Source: an uncultured Propionibacteriaceae bacterium (GTDB lineage Bacteria; Actinomycetota; Actinomycetes; Propionibacteriales; Propionibacteriaceae). From it: a stretch of 64,000 bases of DNA. Shown piece by piece: positions 54,132 to 63,164 of this stretch. The translations under genes and the position numbers were made by a program. The stretch is from positions 185,656 through 249,655 of the forward strand of contig CAMDZW010000002.1 of the NCBI GenBank assembly GCA_945911015.1. The letters run 5' to 3'. Within the stretch, counting starts at the first letter, position 1. Every line of letters starts with the position of its first letter. The notes under the pieces were generated by a model that saw only the letters and a list, made by a program, of their open reading frames with translations, made no database searches and had not been told where the DNA came from.

Positions 54132-55298
54132 ATGGACACCATGGAAGCAGCACGCAGTGTGATCGTTGGCGGAGCCCGCACACCGATGGGTCGGCTGATG
54201 GGACAGCAGGCCAACAGAACCGCCGTCGAGCTCGGGGGAACGGCCATCGCCGGGGCCCTGTCCGGTGCCCGGATCGATCCCGCGCGGGTCGAGGCCGTGG
54301 TGATGGGGCAGGTGCTGCAGGCCGGCGCCGGTCAGCTCCCGGCGCGGCAGGCCGCCGTGCGAGGTGGCCTGTCGATGGAGGTGAGTGCCATCACCGTGAA
54401 CAAGGTCTGCCTGTCCGGTCTGGCCGCGATCGCCCAGGCCGATCAATTGATCCGTGCCGGCGAGGCCGATGTGGTCGTCGCCGGCGGCATGGAGTCGATG
54501 AGCCATGCCCCGCATCTGTTGCCGGGATCCCGTCGCGGGACGAAGTTCGGTGAGCTGCCCCTGCTCGACCACCTGGTCCACGACGGGCTTCACGATGCCT
54601 ACACCGACCAGTCGATGGGCGCACTCACCGAGATGGCCAACCGTGGCGGGCAGGCAGTCTCCCGGCAGGATCAGGAAGCCTTTGCCGTACGGTCACACCG
54701 GCGTGCGGCGGCGGCGCGCGAGGTGTTGGCCGCCGAAATCGTTGGTGACGAGGCCGACGAGGGAATCCGATCCGATTCCTCGCCGGAGCAGCTGGCTCGG
54801 CTGCGGCCTGCCTTCATCGCCGACGGCACGATCACCGCGGCCACCTCGAGCCCCATCTCCGACGGTGCTGCTGCCGTCGTGGTGGTACGGGAGGACCTCG
54901 CCTCCCGGCTCGGTCTCGACGTGCTGGCCCGGATCGGTGCGTACGGCCAGGTAGCCGGCCCGGACTCGACCCTGCAGTTGCAGCCGGCCCATGCCATCCG
55001 GCGGGCTGCTCGGCGCCAGGGCATCACCGCCGATGGTTTCGATCTGTACGAGATCAACGAGGCCTTTGCCGCGGTCGTCCTGGCCAGTGCCCGCGATCTG
55101 GGCCTGACTCCGGAGCAGATCGACGAACGGGTCAACATCCATGGCGGAGCGATCGCCCTGGGCCACCCGATCGGCGCCTCCGGGGCACGGCTGGTGCTGC
55201 ATCTGGCCCTGGAACTGTCCCGACGGGGCAGTGGTACTGCCGTGGCCGCCTTGTGTGGGGGCGGCGGCCAGGGCGACGCATTGGTGCTGACTCGGTGA
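54132..55298 (+). CDS. acetyl-CoA acetyltransferase (thiolase)
   Basis: A 388-residue thiolase that condenses or cleaves acyl-CoA. Catalytic Cys93 is in N-K-V-C-L-S-G, followed by N-E-A-F-A near 307-311, H-P-I-G-A-S-G near 340-346 and the C-terminal C-G-G-G-G-Q-G. Start 54132 is used; ATG 54141 is possible. M. tuberculosis FadA4 sits near nucS as here (from memory). It is divergent from the DivIVA-like gene. Confidence 0.93.
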   Translation: MDTMEAARSVIVGGARTPMGRLMGQQANRTAVELGGTAIAGALSGARIDPARVEAVVMGQVLQAGAGQLPARQAAVRGGLSMEVSAITVNKVCLSGLAAIAQADQLIRAGEADVVVAGGMESMSHAPHLLPGSRRGTKFGELPLLDHLVHDGLHDAYTDQSMGALTEMANRGGQAVSRQDQEAFAVRSHRRAAAAREVLAAEIVGDEADEGIRSDSSPEQLARLRPAFIADGTITAATSSPISDGAAAVVVVREDLASRLGLDVLARIGAYGQVAGPDSTLQLQPAHAIRRAARRQGITADGFDLYEINEAFAAVVLASARDLGLTPEQIDERVNIHGGAIALGHPIGASGARLVLHLALELSRRGSGTAVAALCGGGGQGDALVLTR

Positions 55299-55392
55299 GT
55301 CGTCGGCGTGGCGGACCGCTCAGGCCCGTCCGGTGCGGTAGACATGGTGCGGAAACTGGCCAGCATGCTGCCGGACAGACGAAGGGCAACTG

Positions 55393-55557
55393 ATGAAGTA
55401 CGTGAAGAAGGTCATCGTCGCTGTCATCGTGCTCTTCTGTCTGTTCTATCTGATCTCGCGACCCGAAGATGCCGCCGCCGCTGTGCGGGGCGCAGTCGAT
55501 GCCGTCGTCGGTGCCGTGCAGTCGCTGTTCACCTTCCTGGCCAGCCTGGCGGACTGA
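55393..55557 (+). CDS. 54-residue membrane peptide, function unknown
   Basis: A short gene with AAGGG six bases before the ATG. It codes M-K-Y-V-K-K, one hydrophobic segment (about residues 7-22), then an Ala/Val-rich amphipathic tail. It ends five bases before the bPH2 gene, so the two are probably translated together. Confidence 0.65.
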   Translation: MKYVKKVIVAVIVLFCLFYLISRPEDAAAAVRGAVDAVVGAVQSLFTFLASLAD

Positions 55558-55561
55558 GGTC

Positions 55562-56080
55562 ATGGACCCTCGGGTCACCCGGCACCTGATTGCCGAAGAG
55601 GGCGAGATCATCATCGACGAGGTCCGTCGACATTGGATGGCGAACATTCGCGCCTATCTCGAACTGTTCCTGGCTGCTGTGGTGCTGGTGTTGTTGTTCT
55701 TCATCGACCTGCGGTACTGGTGGGTGCCGGTCGCCGTCGCGGCCCTGATCATCAGCCACGCCTGGTACCGGATGTTGGCCACCTACATGGACCGGTTCGT
55801 GATCACGAACATGCGGGTGTTCCGGGTGCATGGCATCTTCAACCAGCATCTGGCCACCATGCCGATGCAGCGCATCCTCGACATCGCGGTGCACAAGCCC
55901 TTGATCGGCCGGATGTTCGGCTACGGACATTTCGTCTTCGAGTCTGCCGCCCAGGACCAGGGGCTGCGCGACATCCGCTTCGTCGGCCGACCCGATGAAC
56001 GCGACCTGACCATCCAACGTGTCATCCAACGGGCCGGTCTGCGCGGCTCGGCACGCGTCCCACGAGGTGATGGGACATGA
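55562..56080 (+). CDS. PH-domain (bPH2-type) membrane protein
   Basis: A 172-residue protein with two membrane segments (about 29-47 and 49-66), then a PH-like domain (about 67-150) with D-R-F-V-I-T-N-M-R-V-F and H-G-I-F-N-Q. bPH2 proteins often have an EbsA-like role at the membrane but no proven activity. Its C-terminal end overlaps an upstream in-frame start region of the MarR gene, though the chosen MarR ATG lies 13 bases beyond. Confidence 0.82.
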   Translation: MDPRVTRHLIAEEGEIIIDEVRRHWMANIRAYLELFLAAVVLVLLFFIDLRYWWVPVAVAALIISHAWYRMLATYMDRFVITNMRVFRVHGIFNQHLATMPMQRILDIAVHKPLIGRMFGYGHFVFESAAQDQGLRDIRFVGRPDERDLTIQRVIQRAGLRGSARVPRGDGT

Positions 56081-56093
56081 GGGGAGCCCGGAC

Positions 56094-56594
56094 ATGAGTC
56101 CACGCCAACCATTGCCCTTCGACCCGATCGACGAGGCAGCCCGTCGCTGGTCCGAGCACTATCCCCAGGTGACGCGGATGCATGCGGTGACCTCGCTGAT
56201 GCGGGTCCACCAACTCGTCCTCACCGAGCTCGACGAACTGCTGCGCCCACTCGGCCTCACCTTCGCCCGGTACGAGGTGCTGGTCCTGCTGTCGTTCACC
56301 AAGCGAGGCGAGCTGCCGTTGGGCAAGATCGGCGAGCGTCTGCAGGTGCACGCCACCTCAGTGACCTCGCTGGTCCGCAGACTCGCCGATGCGGGCCTGA
56401 TCGATCGGGTCCAGCACCCCGACGACGGTCGCGCCTTCCTGGCGCGCCTGACCGCCCGCGGCCGAGAGGTGCTGGCCGAGGCCACCACGGTGATCACTGA
56501 GGCCGAGTTCGGCCTCGGCTCATTGGACGAGGACCAGGCCCGTCAGCTCAGTGCGGTCCTGCACGGCCCACGGGCCGCGGCCGGAGACTTCTGA
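56094..56594 (+). CDS. MarR family transcriptional regulator
   Basis: A 166-residue winged-helix repressor. N-terminal helices (about 15-60), the recognition region L-G-K-I-G-E-R-L-Q-V-H-A-T-S-V-T-S-L-V near 77-95, and the wing with D-D-G-R-A near 115-119 are present. GAGGGGAG lies eight bases before the ATG. Target and ligand are unknown; it may control its own operon with the bPH2 gene. Confidence 0.88.
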   Translation: MSPRQPLPFDPIDEAARRWSEHYPQVTRMHAVTSLMRVHQLVLTELDELLRPLGLTFARYEVLVLLSFTKRGELPLGKIGERLQVHATSVTSLVRRLADAGLIDRVQHPDDGRAFLARLTARGREVLAEATTVITEAEFGLGSLDEDQARQLSAVLHGPRAAAGDF

Positions 56595-56624
56595 GCCCGG
56601 GCCCGCTTCCACCTGGGTTCCGCG

Positions 56625-57029
56625 TCAACCGGACCCGAGGAGGAGGCCGGTCAGGGCACCGGCCACCACCAGGGCCAGGACGGTCAGCGAGGCAGCGGCC
56701 AGCCACCCGGTCCGGATCCGTACGAAGTGGTCGGTCATCAGCACAAGACGGACCACCGGAAGCAACAACAGGACCACACAGCCGGCCGCCAACGTCCACC
56801 TCGCCGCGGCCTCGTGCACCGGGAGGAGGACGGCGCCCACGGTGAACAACACCGCGGCCACGACGGTGCCCGAGCGCAGCAGGGCGGCGATCCGACGAGA
56901 CAGCACGAGATCGCCACCGGTCGGGTCCGCGGCCCCGGCAAGTTCTGGGCTCTGGGCAAGTTCTGGGCTCTGGGCAAGTTCTGGGCTCTGGGCAAGTTCT
57001 GGGCTCTGGGCAGGATCTGGGAGGCTCAC
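56625..57029 (-). CDS. DUF1634 family membrane protein with N-terminal repeat
   Basis: A 134-residue protein with three membrane segments (about 54-70, 81-97 and 112-131) typical of DUF1634. In front, residues 7-30 are four A-Q-S-P-E-L hexapeptides. DUF1634 genes usually accompany TauE/SafE permeases, and here the gene follows one with GTGA overlap, so it is probably a partner subunit. The start is the GTG at 57029. Confidence 0.82.
   Translation of the reverse strand: MSLPDPAQSPELAQSPELAQSPELAQSPELAGAADPTGGDLVLSRRIAALLRSGTVVAAVLFTVGAVLLPVHEAAARWTLAAGCVVLLLLPVVRLVLMTDHFVRIRTGWLAAASLTVLALVVAGALTGLLLGSG
56939..57010. repeat. 18-bp tandem repeat, four identical copies, in the DUF1634 N-terminal codons
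   Basis: caagttctgggctctggg is exact at 56939, 56957, 56975 and 56993, with a partial fifth start after 57010. On the coding (minus) strand it encodes A-Q-S-P-E-L four times. Confidence 0.97.
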
Positions 57030-57877
57030 GGGCCGACCCCCCAGCCCAGACCGAAGGCGTTGGCCGTCATCGGCACGGCCAGGACCACCAGCACGACAGT
57101 GAAGACGATGCGCAGTGACGGCCCTGCCGCCCTGACCAGAATCTTGGCGCCGAGCACCGATCCCAGGAGTGAGCCGAGCACCACCGGCGCCGACAATCCC
57201 AGATCCAGCGTGCCAGCGATGAGATGCGCTGCCGCCGCGCCGCAGGCGGTGACGCCGATCATCAGATTGGCGGTGGCCGAAGAGACTTTGATCGGCAGTC
57301 TCATGGCCGCGTCCATGGCCGGGATCTTGAGCACGCCGCTGCCGATCCCCAGCAGTGCCGACAAGGTGCCGGCGCCGAACATCAGGCCAGCCCCGGCCGG
57401 CACCCGTGAGGCCCGATAGCTGACCGTGGATCCGTCGTGGTCGACGAATGTCCCGGAGAACAATGCCCTCTCCGGTGAGGACCCGACGTGTGCGCGACCG
57501 AGGCGGGCCTCCTTGCGGCCGGTCATCATCTGGATCGCGGAAACGGCGAGCACGACGGCAAAGATCCCGTACAGGATCGGGTCAGGCACGACGCCGATCA
57601 TGGCCAGGCCGACCAGCGCGCCGAATGCCGTGGCGGTCTCCAGGACGACCGCGAGCCGCAGGTTGGTCAGGCCGGCGGCCAGAAAGCGCGGGCCGCTGGC
57701 GCAGGAACAGGCAATCACCGAGACCAGGCTGACCGCCACGGCCGTCGGGAACGGCACCTTGGCCACGATGGTCAACAAGGGCACGACGAAAATTCCGCCG
57801 GCCATCCCCAGGGCACTGCCCAGGGCCGCCCCCAGCAGGGACCCGACAAACAGCACGAGGAAGAGTGTGGCGGTCAC
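57026..57877 (-). CDS. TauE/SafE (TSUP) sulfite/organosulfonate exporter family permease
   Basis: A 283-residue membrane protein with about eight hydrophobic segments. G-S-A-L-G-M-A-G-G-I-F-V-V-P-L-L near residues 20-35 and the second half G-T-L-S-A-L-L-G-I-G-S-G-V-L-K-I-P near 171-187 show the internal repeat of the family. The cargo is a sulfur anion or related compound by family only. It sits between GntR (GTGA) and DUF1634 (GTGA) genes. Confidence 0.88.
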   Translation of the reverse strand: MTATLFLVLFVGSLLGAALGSALGMAGGIFVVPLLTIVAKVPFPTAVAVSLVSVIACSCASGPRFLAAGLTNLRLAVVLETATAFGALVGLAMIGVVPDPILYGIFAVVLAVSAIQMMTGRKEARLGRAHVGSSPERALFSGTFVDHDGSTVSYRASRVPAGAGLMFGAGTLSALLGIGSGVLKIPAMDAAMRLPIKVSSATANLMIGVTACGAAAAHLIAGTLDLGLSAPVVLGSLLGSVLGAKILVRAAGPSLRIVFTVVLVVLAVPMTANAFGLGWGVGP

Positions 57878-58647
57878 CGGCCGGTCCCGTTCCCCGGCCC
57901 TGGTGCGGACCCACGATCGGTGGCGGCCCCACGGGGGAGACGGGTGGTGAAGGTGATGGCATCGCCGCGGTAGTGCAGGAACTCGTGGTCGATCGGTCGC
58001 TGCCCGGTGGTGTAGGTCGTGCGTTCGATCTGCAGGACAGCACTGCCGGGGACGACCTCGAGGGCCCGGGCGGTGTGCTCATCGGCGCCGATGGCGCGGA
58101 TGGCGTACGACGCGTCGACCAGCGGGGTGGCGTGTCGCGACTCCAGCAGGGTGAAGACCTGTTCGTGCTCGAGGTCGTCCTGGGCAATCCGGCGACCCAG
58201 GTCGACCGGCAGATAGGTCGAGTCGAAGGAGACCGGGCTGCCGAGCGCCAGCCGCACCCGCTCGATGTGGGTCACCGGCGCCCCCACTGGCAGCTCGAGC
58301 GCGACCCGTACCGATTCCGGTGCCGCGATCTCCTCGATCAGGACCACCCTCGCCCGAGAGGGGAGTCCATGGGCGGTCATGTCCTCGACGAATCCGGTGA
58401 GCGCGGCGAGGGGCTGGCGCAGGTTCGTGCTGGCCACAAAGGTGCCTTGTCCCCGACGGGTCACCACCAGCCCGCGGGAGACGAGGTTGTGCACAGCGCG
58501 TCGTACGGTGATGCGGCTGACCCCGAACTCGGCGATCAGGGCGTCCTCGGTGGGCAGCCGGTCACCGGGACACCAGTCGATCCCGATCCGGGACAGGAGT
58601 GCCTGTTCGACCTGGGCATAAAACGGGGGCTGTCCACTCACACCCAC
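57874..58647 (-). CDS. GntR/HutC family transcriptional regulator
   Basis: A 257-residue regulator with an N-terminal winged helix (F-G-V-S-R-I-T-V-R-R-A-V near residues 41-52, recognition helix) and a C-terminal UTRA ligand-binding domain (about 85-245). It heads an operon with the TSUP permease and DUF1634, so it probably senses the permease cargo. A palindrome overlaps its own -10 box. GTG 58647 is used; a second GTG lies at 58641. Confidence 0.88.
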   Translation of the reverse strand: MGVSGQPPFYAQVEQALLSRIGIDWCPGDRLPTEDALIAEFGVSRITVRRAVHNLVSRGLVVTRRGQGTFVASTNLRQPLAALTGFVEDMTAHGLPSRARVVLIEEIAAPESVRVALELPVGAPVTHIERVRLALGSPVSFDSTYLPVDLGRRIAQDDLEHEQVFTLLESRHATPLVDASYAIRAIGADEHTARALEVVPGSAVLQIERTTYTTGQRPIDHEFLHYRGDAITFTTRLPRGAATDRGSAPGPGNGTGR

Positions 58648-58660
58648 TCACGCTACAACC

Positions 58661-58673
58661 TGTTATTATAACA
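58661..58673. promoter_or_regulatory. palindromic operator over the gntR -10 box
   Basis: TGTTAT-T-ATAACA is a perfect 13-base palindrome. On the minus strand it contains TATAAT (58665-58670), the best -10 box in the region, so binding would block gntR transcription. Confidence 0.6.
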
Positions 58674-58680
58674 AGTCGCA

Positions 58681-60312
58681 TCAGATGGCCAGCACGGCGT
58701 CGACGAGTTCATGGGCCTGCTCCAACACCTGGGCCACGTGGTCGTCGCCCGCGAACGACTCGGCATAGATCTTGTAGACGTCCTCGGTGCCCGAGGGCCG
58801 GGCCGCGAACCACGCCTGGTCCGTGGTGACCTTCAGACCGCCGATGGCAGCCCCATTGCCCGGTGCCTCGGTGAGGACCCCGGTGATCGGGTCACCAGCG
58901 AGCTCAGTGGCCGTGACATCGCTGGCCGACAAAGCTCCCAGTCGCGCCTTCTGCTCCCGACCGGCTGGTGCGTCGATGCGCCGGTAGGCGGGCGACCCGA
59001 ACTGGTCGGCGAGTTCGGTGTGGAGCTGGGAAGGTGAGCGATGCCGTACGGCCTGGATCTCGGCGGCGAGCAGTGCCAGCAGGATCCCGTCCTTGTCCGT
59101 GGTCCAGGTCGAGCCGTCCTTGGCGAGGAAGGAAGCGCCGGCGGACTCCTCGCCGCCGAAACCGATCTCGCCGGTGCTCAGCCCGGGGACGAACCATTTG
59201 AAGCCGACCGGCACCTCGACCAGGTGGAGCCCAGCTTGGCTGCAGACCCTGTCGATCATCGACGAGGAGACCAGGGTCTTGCCCACCTTGGCGCTACTGC
59301 CCCATTCGCGATGGGTGAACAGGTACTGGATGGCGACGGCAAGGTAGTGGTTCGGATTCATCAGACCGCCATCGGGGGTCACGATGCCGTGCCGATCGGC
59401 GTCGGCATCATTGCCGGTGGCGATCTGGTAGTGGTCCTTCGCGCCGATCAGGGAGGCCATTGCGTCCGGAGAGGAGCAGTCCATCCGGATCTTGCCGTCG
59501 GTGTCGAGGGTCATGAAGGACCAACGTGGGTCGACCGTGGGGTTCACCACCTCGAGGTTGAGCCCCAGGTTCTCGGCGATGTAGCCCCAGTAGTCGACAC
59601 TGGCGCCGCCGAGCGGATCTGCACCGATCTTGACCTTTTGCTCGCGGATCGCATCGAGATCGAGGACCGACGACAGGTCATCGCAGTAGCGGCCGGTGAA
59701 GTCAAAACGTTCGAGATCGCTGGCGACCGAATCATAGGAAACACGCTTGATGGCCTCCGGCGTACGCATCAACTCATTGGCACGAGCCGCGATGATCCGC
59801 GTGGCATCGGAGTCGGCGGGACCGCCGTGCGGAGGGTTGTACTTGAACCCACCGTCACGGGGCGGGTTGTGTGAGGGCGTGACGACGATGCCGTCGGCCA
59901 GTCCGCTGGCACCGTGGTCACGGTTGTGGACGATGATGGCCCGCGACACCGCTGGGGTGGGGGTGAACTCGTTGTCGGGTTCGGTGCGGATGTGGACGCC
60001 GTGCGCAGCGAGGACTTCGATGGCGGTCACCCAGGCCGGTCCGGACAACGCGTGAGTGTCCTTGCCGAGATGGAGCGGCCCGGTCGTGCCCTGGTCCCGG
60101 CGATACTCCACGATCGCCTGGGTGGTGGCCGCGATGTGGAGATCATTGAAGGCGCCGTCGAGCGAGGCGCCGCGGTGGCCGGATGTGCCAAAGACCACCT
60201 GCTGGTCGGGATTGTCCACATCGGGAACCACGTCGTAGTAGGCGCCGATGACGGCGTCGAGATCGATCAGATCAGCTTCGGTGGCCGGCTTTCCGGCGCG
60301 AGGGTGGGCCAT
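58681..60312 (-). CDS. pgm: phosphoglucomutase (alpha-D-glucose phosphate-specific)
   Basis: A 543-residue enzyme interconverting glucose-1- and glucose-6-phosphate. Phosphoserine Ser147 is in T-P-S-H-N-P-P. Metal loop D-A-D-A-D-R-H-G lies near 303-310, sugar loop G-G-E-E-S-A-G near 395-401, and phosphate loop R-P-S-G-T-E-D near 505-511. The start at 60312 has GGGG just upstream and normal length for the Pgm type. Confidence 0.95.
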   Translation of the reverse strand: MAHPRAGKPATEADLIDLDAVIGAYYDVVPDVDNPDQQVVFGTSGHRGASLDGAFNDLHIAATTQAIVEYRRDQGTTGPLHLGKDTHALSGPAWVTAIEVLAAHGVHIRTEPDNEFTPTPAVSRAIIVHNRDHGASGLADGIVVTPSHNPPRDGGFKYNPPHGGPADSDATRIIAARANELMRTPEAIKRVSYDSVASDLERFDFTGRYCDDLSSVLDLDAIREQKVKIGADPLGGASVDYWGYIAENLGLNLEVVNPTVDPRWSFMTLDTDGKIRMDCSSPDAMASLIGAKDHYQIATGNDADADRHGIVTPDGGLMNPNHYLAVAIQYLFTHREWGSSAKVGKTLVSSSMIDRVCSQAGLHLVEVPVGFKWFVPGLSTGEIGFGGEESAGASFLAKDGSTWTTDKDGILLALLAAEIQAVRHRSPSQLHTELADQFGSPAYRRIDAPAGREQKARLGALSASDVTATELAGDPITGVLTEAPGNGAAIGGLKVTTDQAWFAARPSGTEDVYKIYAESFAGDDHVAQVLEQAHELVDAVLAI

Positions 60313-60374
60313 GTCCCCATCTTTGCGCCGAGCCGGAGCAAAGTCGAGGTCGGTGGCGTGGAAGGATGGGACCC

Positions 60375-61319
60375 ATGAGTGCACAGCCTCCTCCACCCAT
60401 GCCGTTCAGCCGTCCCGGTGCGGTTGACCTGTCCAGTCTGGTGAACAAGGCGAACACCCCGCCGCCTCCGGCGGGCCGGCCCAAGGGCGGATCCGGTCGC
60501 TATGTCGTTGACCTGACCGAGGCCAGTTTCGATGCGGTGATGCGTCAGTCGACCGAACATGTCGTGGTCATCGAGTTCCACTCTCCGCGGGCCGAAGGAG
60601 CCGAGGCCCTCAGCCAGGCTCTGGTGCAGTTGTCCGACGAGGCCCAGGGACGCTGGCTGCTGGCGCGGGTCAATGTCGACAACGAGATGCGGATCGCTCA
60701 GGCGATCGGCGTCCAGGCTGTGCCGATGGTGGTCGGTGTGGTCCAGGGCCAGTTGGCACCCCTGTTCCAGGGCGTGTTGCCGCCCGACCAGATCCGCGGT
60801 TATCTCGATGAGCTGATGAAGGCCGCCGTCACCAACGGGGTCACCGGCCGCGCCGAGCCGTCCGCGCCGACCGTCGAGGAGGGCGAGGATGACGATGAGC
60901 CGGAACGTGATCCACGATTCGCTGCCGCTGATGCTGCGGTCGATGCCGGCGACTTTGCGTTGGCCCGCGAGGAGTACGACAAACTGGTCCAGGCCAACCC
61001 CAGTGATGCCGAGGCGATCTCCGGCCGGGCCGCGATCGGTCTCCTGGCTCGACTGGACGGCGTCGATGCTGATCAGGCTCTGGCCGCAGCCGCGGATGAT
61101 CCAGCGGATCTGACGGCTCAGCTGTTGGCTGCCGACGTCGAACTCGCTTCTCAGGACAGTGCTGCGGCTTTCGCCCGGCTGGTCGGTCTGGTCCGGACCC
61201 GTGCCGGGGACGAGCGAGAAACCGTACGGTTGCGCCTGCTCGAGCTCTTCGAGACCCAGCCTCAGGACGACCCGGCTGTGCTGAAGGCCCGCCGCGACCT
61301 GATGGCAGCGCTGTTCTGA
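60375..61319 (+). CDS. CnoX/YbbN-like thioredoxin-fold and TPR chaperone, no CxxC
   Basis: A 314-residue protein. After a Pro-rich N-terminus (1-30) comes a thioredoxin fold (about 40-150) with V-V-V-I-E-F-H-S-P-R-A-E-G in place of the C-x-x-C active site, then an acidic linker and TPR-like helices (about 180-314). CnoX proteins hold unfolded proteins for GroEL. GGAAGG lies nine bases before the ATG. The missing cysteines mean it cannot act as a disulfide reductase. M. tuberculosis Rv1324 is similar (from memory). Confidence 0.85.
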   Translation: MSAQPPPPMPFSRPGAVDLSSLVNKANTPPPPAGRPKGGSGRYVVDLTEASFDAVMRQSTEHVVVIEFHSPRAEGAEALSQALVQLSDEAQGRWLLARVNVDNEMRIAQAIGVQAVPMVVGVVQGQLAPLFQGVLPPDQIRGYLDELMKAAVTNGVTGRAEPSAPTVEEGEDDDEPERDPRFAAADAAVDAGDFALAREEYDKLVQANPSDAEAISGRAAIGLLARLDGVDADQALAAAADDPADLTAQLLAADVELASQDSAAAFARLVGLVRTRAGDERETVRLRLLELFETQPQDDPAVLKARRDLMAALF

Positions 61320-61623
61320 GGCTCCGGCGTCGGTGCCGCTCAGCTCAGCTGGGCGAAACCGTGGACGTTTGCTATACGAATATCTGAAACCCTCGGGCAC
61401 TGGCCACAATCAGACATCCGAGGGCTCATGTACGACGCACCGACTGTGGTGAATGTCCGATTCTGGCTACTACTCGGAAACTTGTCGGTGAGACCCACCA
61501 AGGGGCCGCGGCGCGAGTGTGCTCGGCGGTGCGGCGTGGTTGGTCGAGGTCACCTGCGCCGTGGGGTACGCGAACAGCCCCGGATCCACCGGAGAGATCC
61601 GAGGCTGCTCTTGCGCGGCCGGA
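61320..61623. other. 304-base intergenic region between converging genes
   Basis: No convincing gene. CCCTCGG (61390-61396) and CCGAGGG (61418-61424) form a 7-bp inverted repeat with a 21-base loop that could end the CnoX-like transcript. An AT-rich patch (tatacgaatat, 61373-61383) precedes it. A 68-codon reading frame at 61428-61634 has no recognisable protein and is not called. Confidence 0.5.
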
Positions 61624-63042
61624 TCAGAGCTTGAAGGTGGCGGTCGGGATCGGTCCGACGAGGTCGGTGATGACCTGGGCCGCGTCCTCCTCGGTCATCT
61701 GGTGGGTGACCACACGCTGGGCGAGGTGATGGGCATCGGTGCGGCGAGCCATGTCATGGCGAGCCGGGATGGACAGGAACGCCCGGGTGTCGTCGATGAA
61801 GCCCGAGCCCTTGTAGTACCCGGCGCTGTCGGTGACGGCGTCGCGGAAGCGAAGGATCGCTGCCGGGGTGTCGATGAACCACCACGGGACACCGACGTAG
61901 ACCGACGGGTAGAAACCGGCGAGCGGGCCGACCTCCTTGCTGAAGACGGTCTCGTCGACGGTGAACAACACCAGATGGAAGTTCGGATCGGTGCCGAAGG
62001 CGTTCAGCAGGGGAGTCAACGGTCGGGTGAACGAGCCGGTGTCGGGGACATCGCCGCCCACGTCGGCACCGTAGGCCTCGAAGGTGGCCTGGTGGTGGTT
62101 GCGGATCACACCGGGGTGGAGCTGCATCACCAGTCCGTCCTCGACCGACATCTCGGCGAAGCGGTAGAGCATGTTGTGGCGGTACGCGATGGCTTCGGCC
62201 TCGGTGGCCTCACCCTTCAGGCCGGCGGCGTGGATGCGCTCGGCCTCGGCCTGCTCCAACGGGGTCGATCCGGCATCGCTGACCCCGGAATCGGTCGCGG
62301 TGCAGCCGTTGGCGATGAAGTACTGGCGGCTCTGCTTCAGGGCAGCGATCAGACCGCTGTAGCTGCGACAGTCGGTCCCAGGTAGGGCGGCCTCGAGGTC
62401 GTCCAGTGCCCCCAGCCAGCGGTCCGAGGTGGGATCCATGTATCGGTCGGCCCGCCAGGTCGGCAGCACCCGCCCGCTGAAGCTCGGGTCGGCGGCGAGC
62501 GCCTGGTGTGCAGACAGATCGTCGGCGGGGTCGTCGGTGGTGGCCAGCACGTGGATGCGGAACCGGTCGAACAGCGCGCGAGGGCGGAAGGAGTCCTCCT
62601 TGAGCTTGGCCGCGATCTGGTCGTAGATGGCATCGGCATTGTCGCCGGACAGCGTCTGGTCGACCTCGAACAGGTCGGCCAGTTCATGTTCCATCCAGTA
62701 GCGGACCGGGGTGCCGAGATAACGGTGCCAGTTCTGTGCCAGCGCCCGCCAGGCCTCGCGCGGGTCGGCGTCGGAGGGGACACCGTGCTTCGCGCGCCCG
62801 ACGGCGTCGCCGTCGACACCGGCACCGGAGAACAGGATCCGGGTGACGTAGTGGTCGGGGGTGATCAGGAGCTCGGTCGGGTCCGGAAACGGCTGGTTGT
62901 CCAACAGCAGCGACGGGTTGACGTGGCCGTGCGGTGAGATGATCGGCGCTTCGGCAACCGACGCATAGAGTCGGCGGGCGACATCGCGGGTCGCCGGGTC
63001 GGCCGGAAGCAATCGATCCGGATGCGGGACGAAACTGGTCAT
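61624..63042 (-). CDS. uxaC: glucuronate isomerase (uronate isomerase)
   Basis: A 472-residue amidohydrolase-fold isomerase for D-glucuronate and D-galacturonate. S-P-H-G-H-V-N-P near residues 34-41 supplies metal ligands, and H-P-G-V-I-R-N-H near 315-322 and V-P-W-W-F-I-D near 396-402 complete the signature. GAGGAGCC lies directly before the ATG. It is divergent from a Gfo/Idh/MocA gene, a common sugar-acid pairing. No other uronate genes are in the window. Confidence 0.94.
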   Translation of the reverse strand: MTSFVPHPDRLLPADPATRDVARRLYASVAEAPIISPHGHVNPSLLLDNQPFPDPTELLITPDHYVTRILFSGAGVDGDAVGRAKHGVPSDADPREAWRALAQNWHRYLGTPVRYWMEHELADLFEVDQTLSGDNADAIYDQIAAKLKEDSFRPRALFDRFRIHVLATTDDPADDLSAHQALAADPSFSGRVLPTWRADRYMDPTSDRWLGALDDLEAALPGTDCRSYSGLIAALKQSRQYFIANGCTATDSGVSDAGSTPLEQAEAERIHAAGLKGEATEAEAIAYRHNMLYRFAEMSVEDGLVMQLHPGVIRNHHQATFEAYGADVGGDVPDTGSFTRPLTPLLNAFGTDPNFHLVLFTVDETVFSKEVGPLAGFYPSVYVGVPWWFIDTPAAILRFRDAVTDSAGYYKGSGFIDDTRAFLSIPARHDMARRTDAHHLAQRVVTHQMTEEDAAQVITDLVGPIPTATFKL

Positions 63043-63150
63043 GGCTCCTCGTTGCTTCTCGGGGATCGGTTTCTCAAACTCTATACCGAACCTGGGAAAC
63101 CGGGCACTCAATCCTGCGAGACATTTCGCGGATGTGCCGGAGCCATCCGA

Positions 63151-63156
63151 TAGGGT
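63151..63156 (+). promoter_or_regulatory. -10 box (TAGGGT) of the Gfo/Idh/MocA gene
   Basis: Eight bases before the GTG at 63165; leaderless geometry. Confidence 0.45.
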
Positions 63157-63164
63157 CAACCTTC

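Noticed and set aside
61428..61634. 68-codon reading frame in the gap before uxaC
   Set aside because: No ribosome binding site, Arg-rich composition, and overlap of the uxaC end. It looks like chance.
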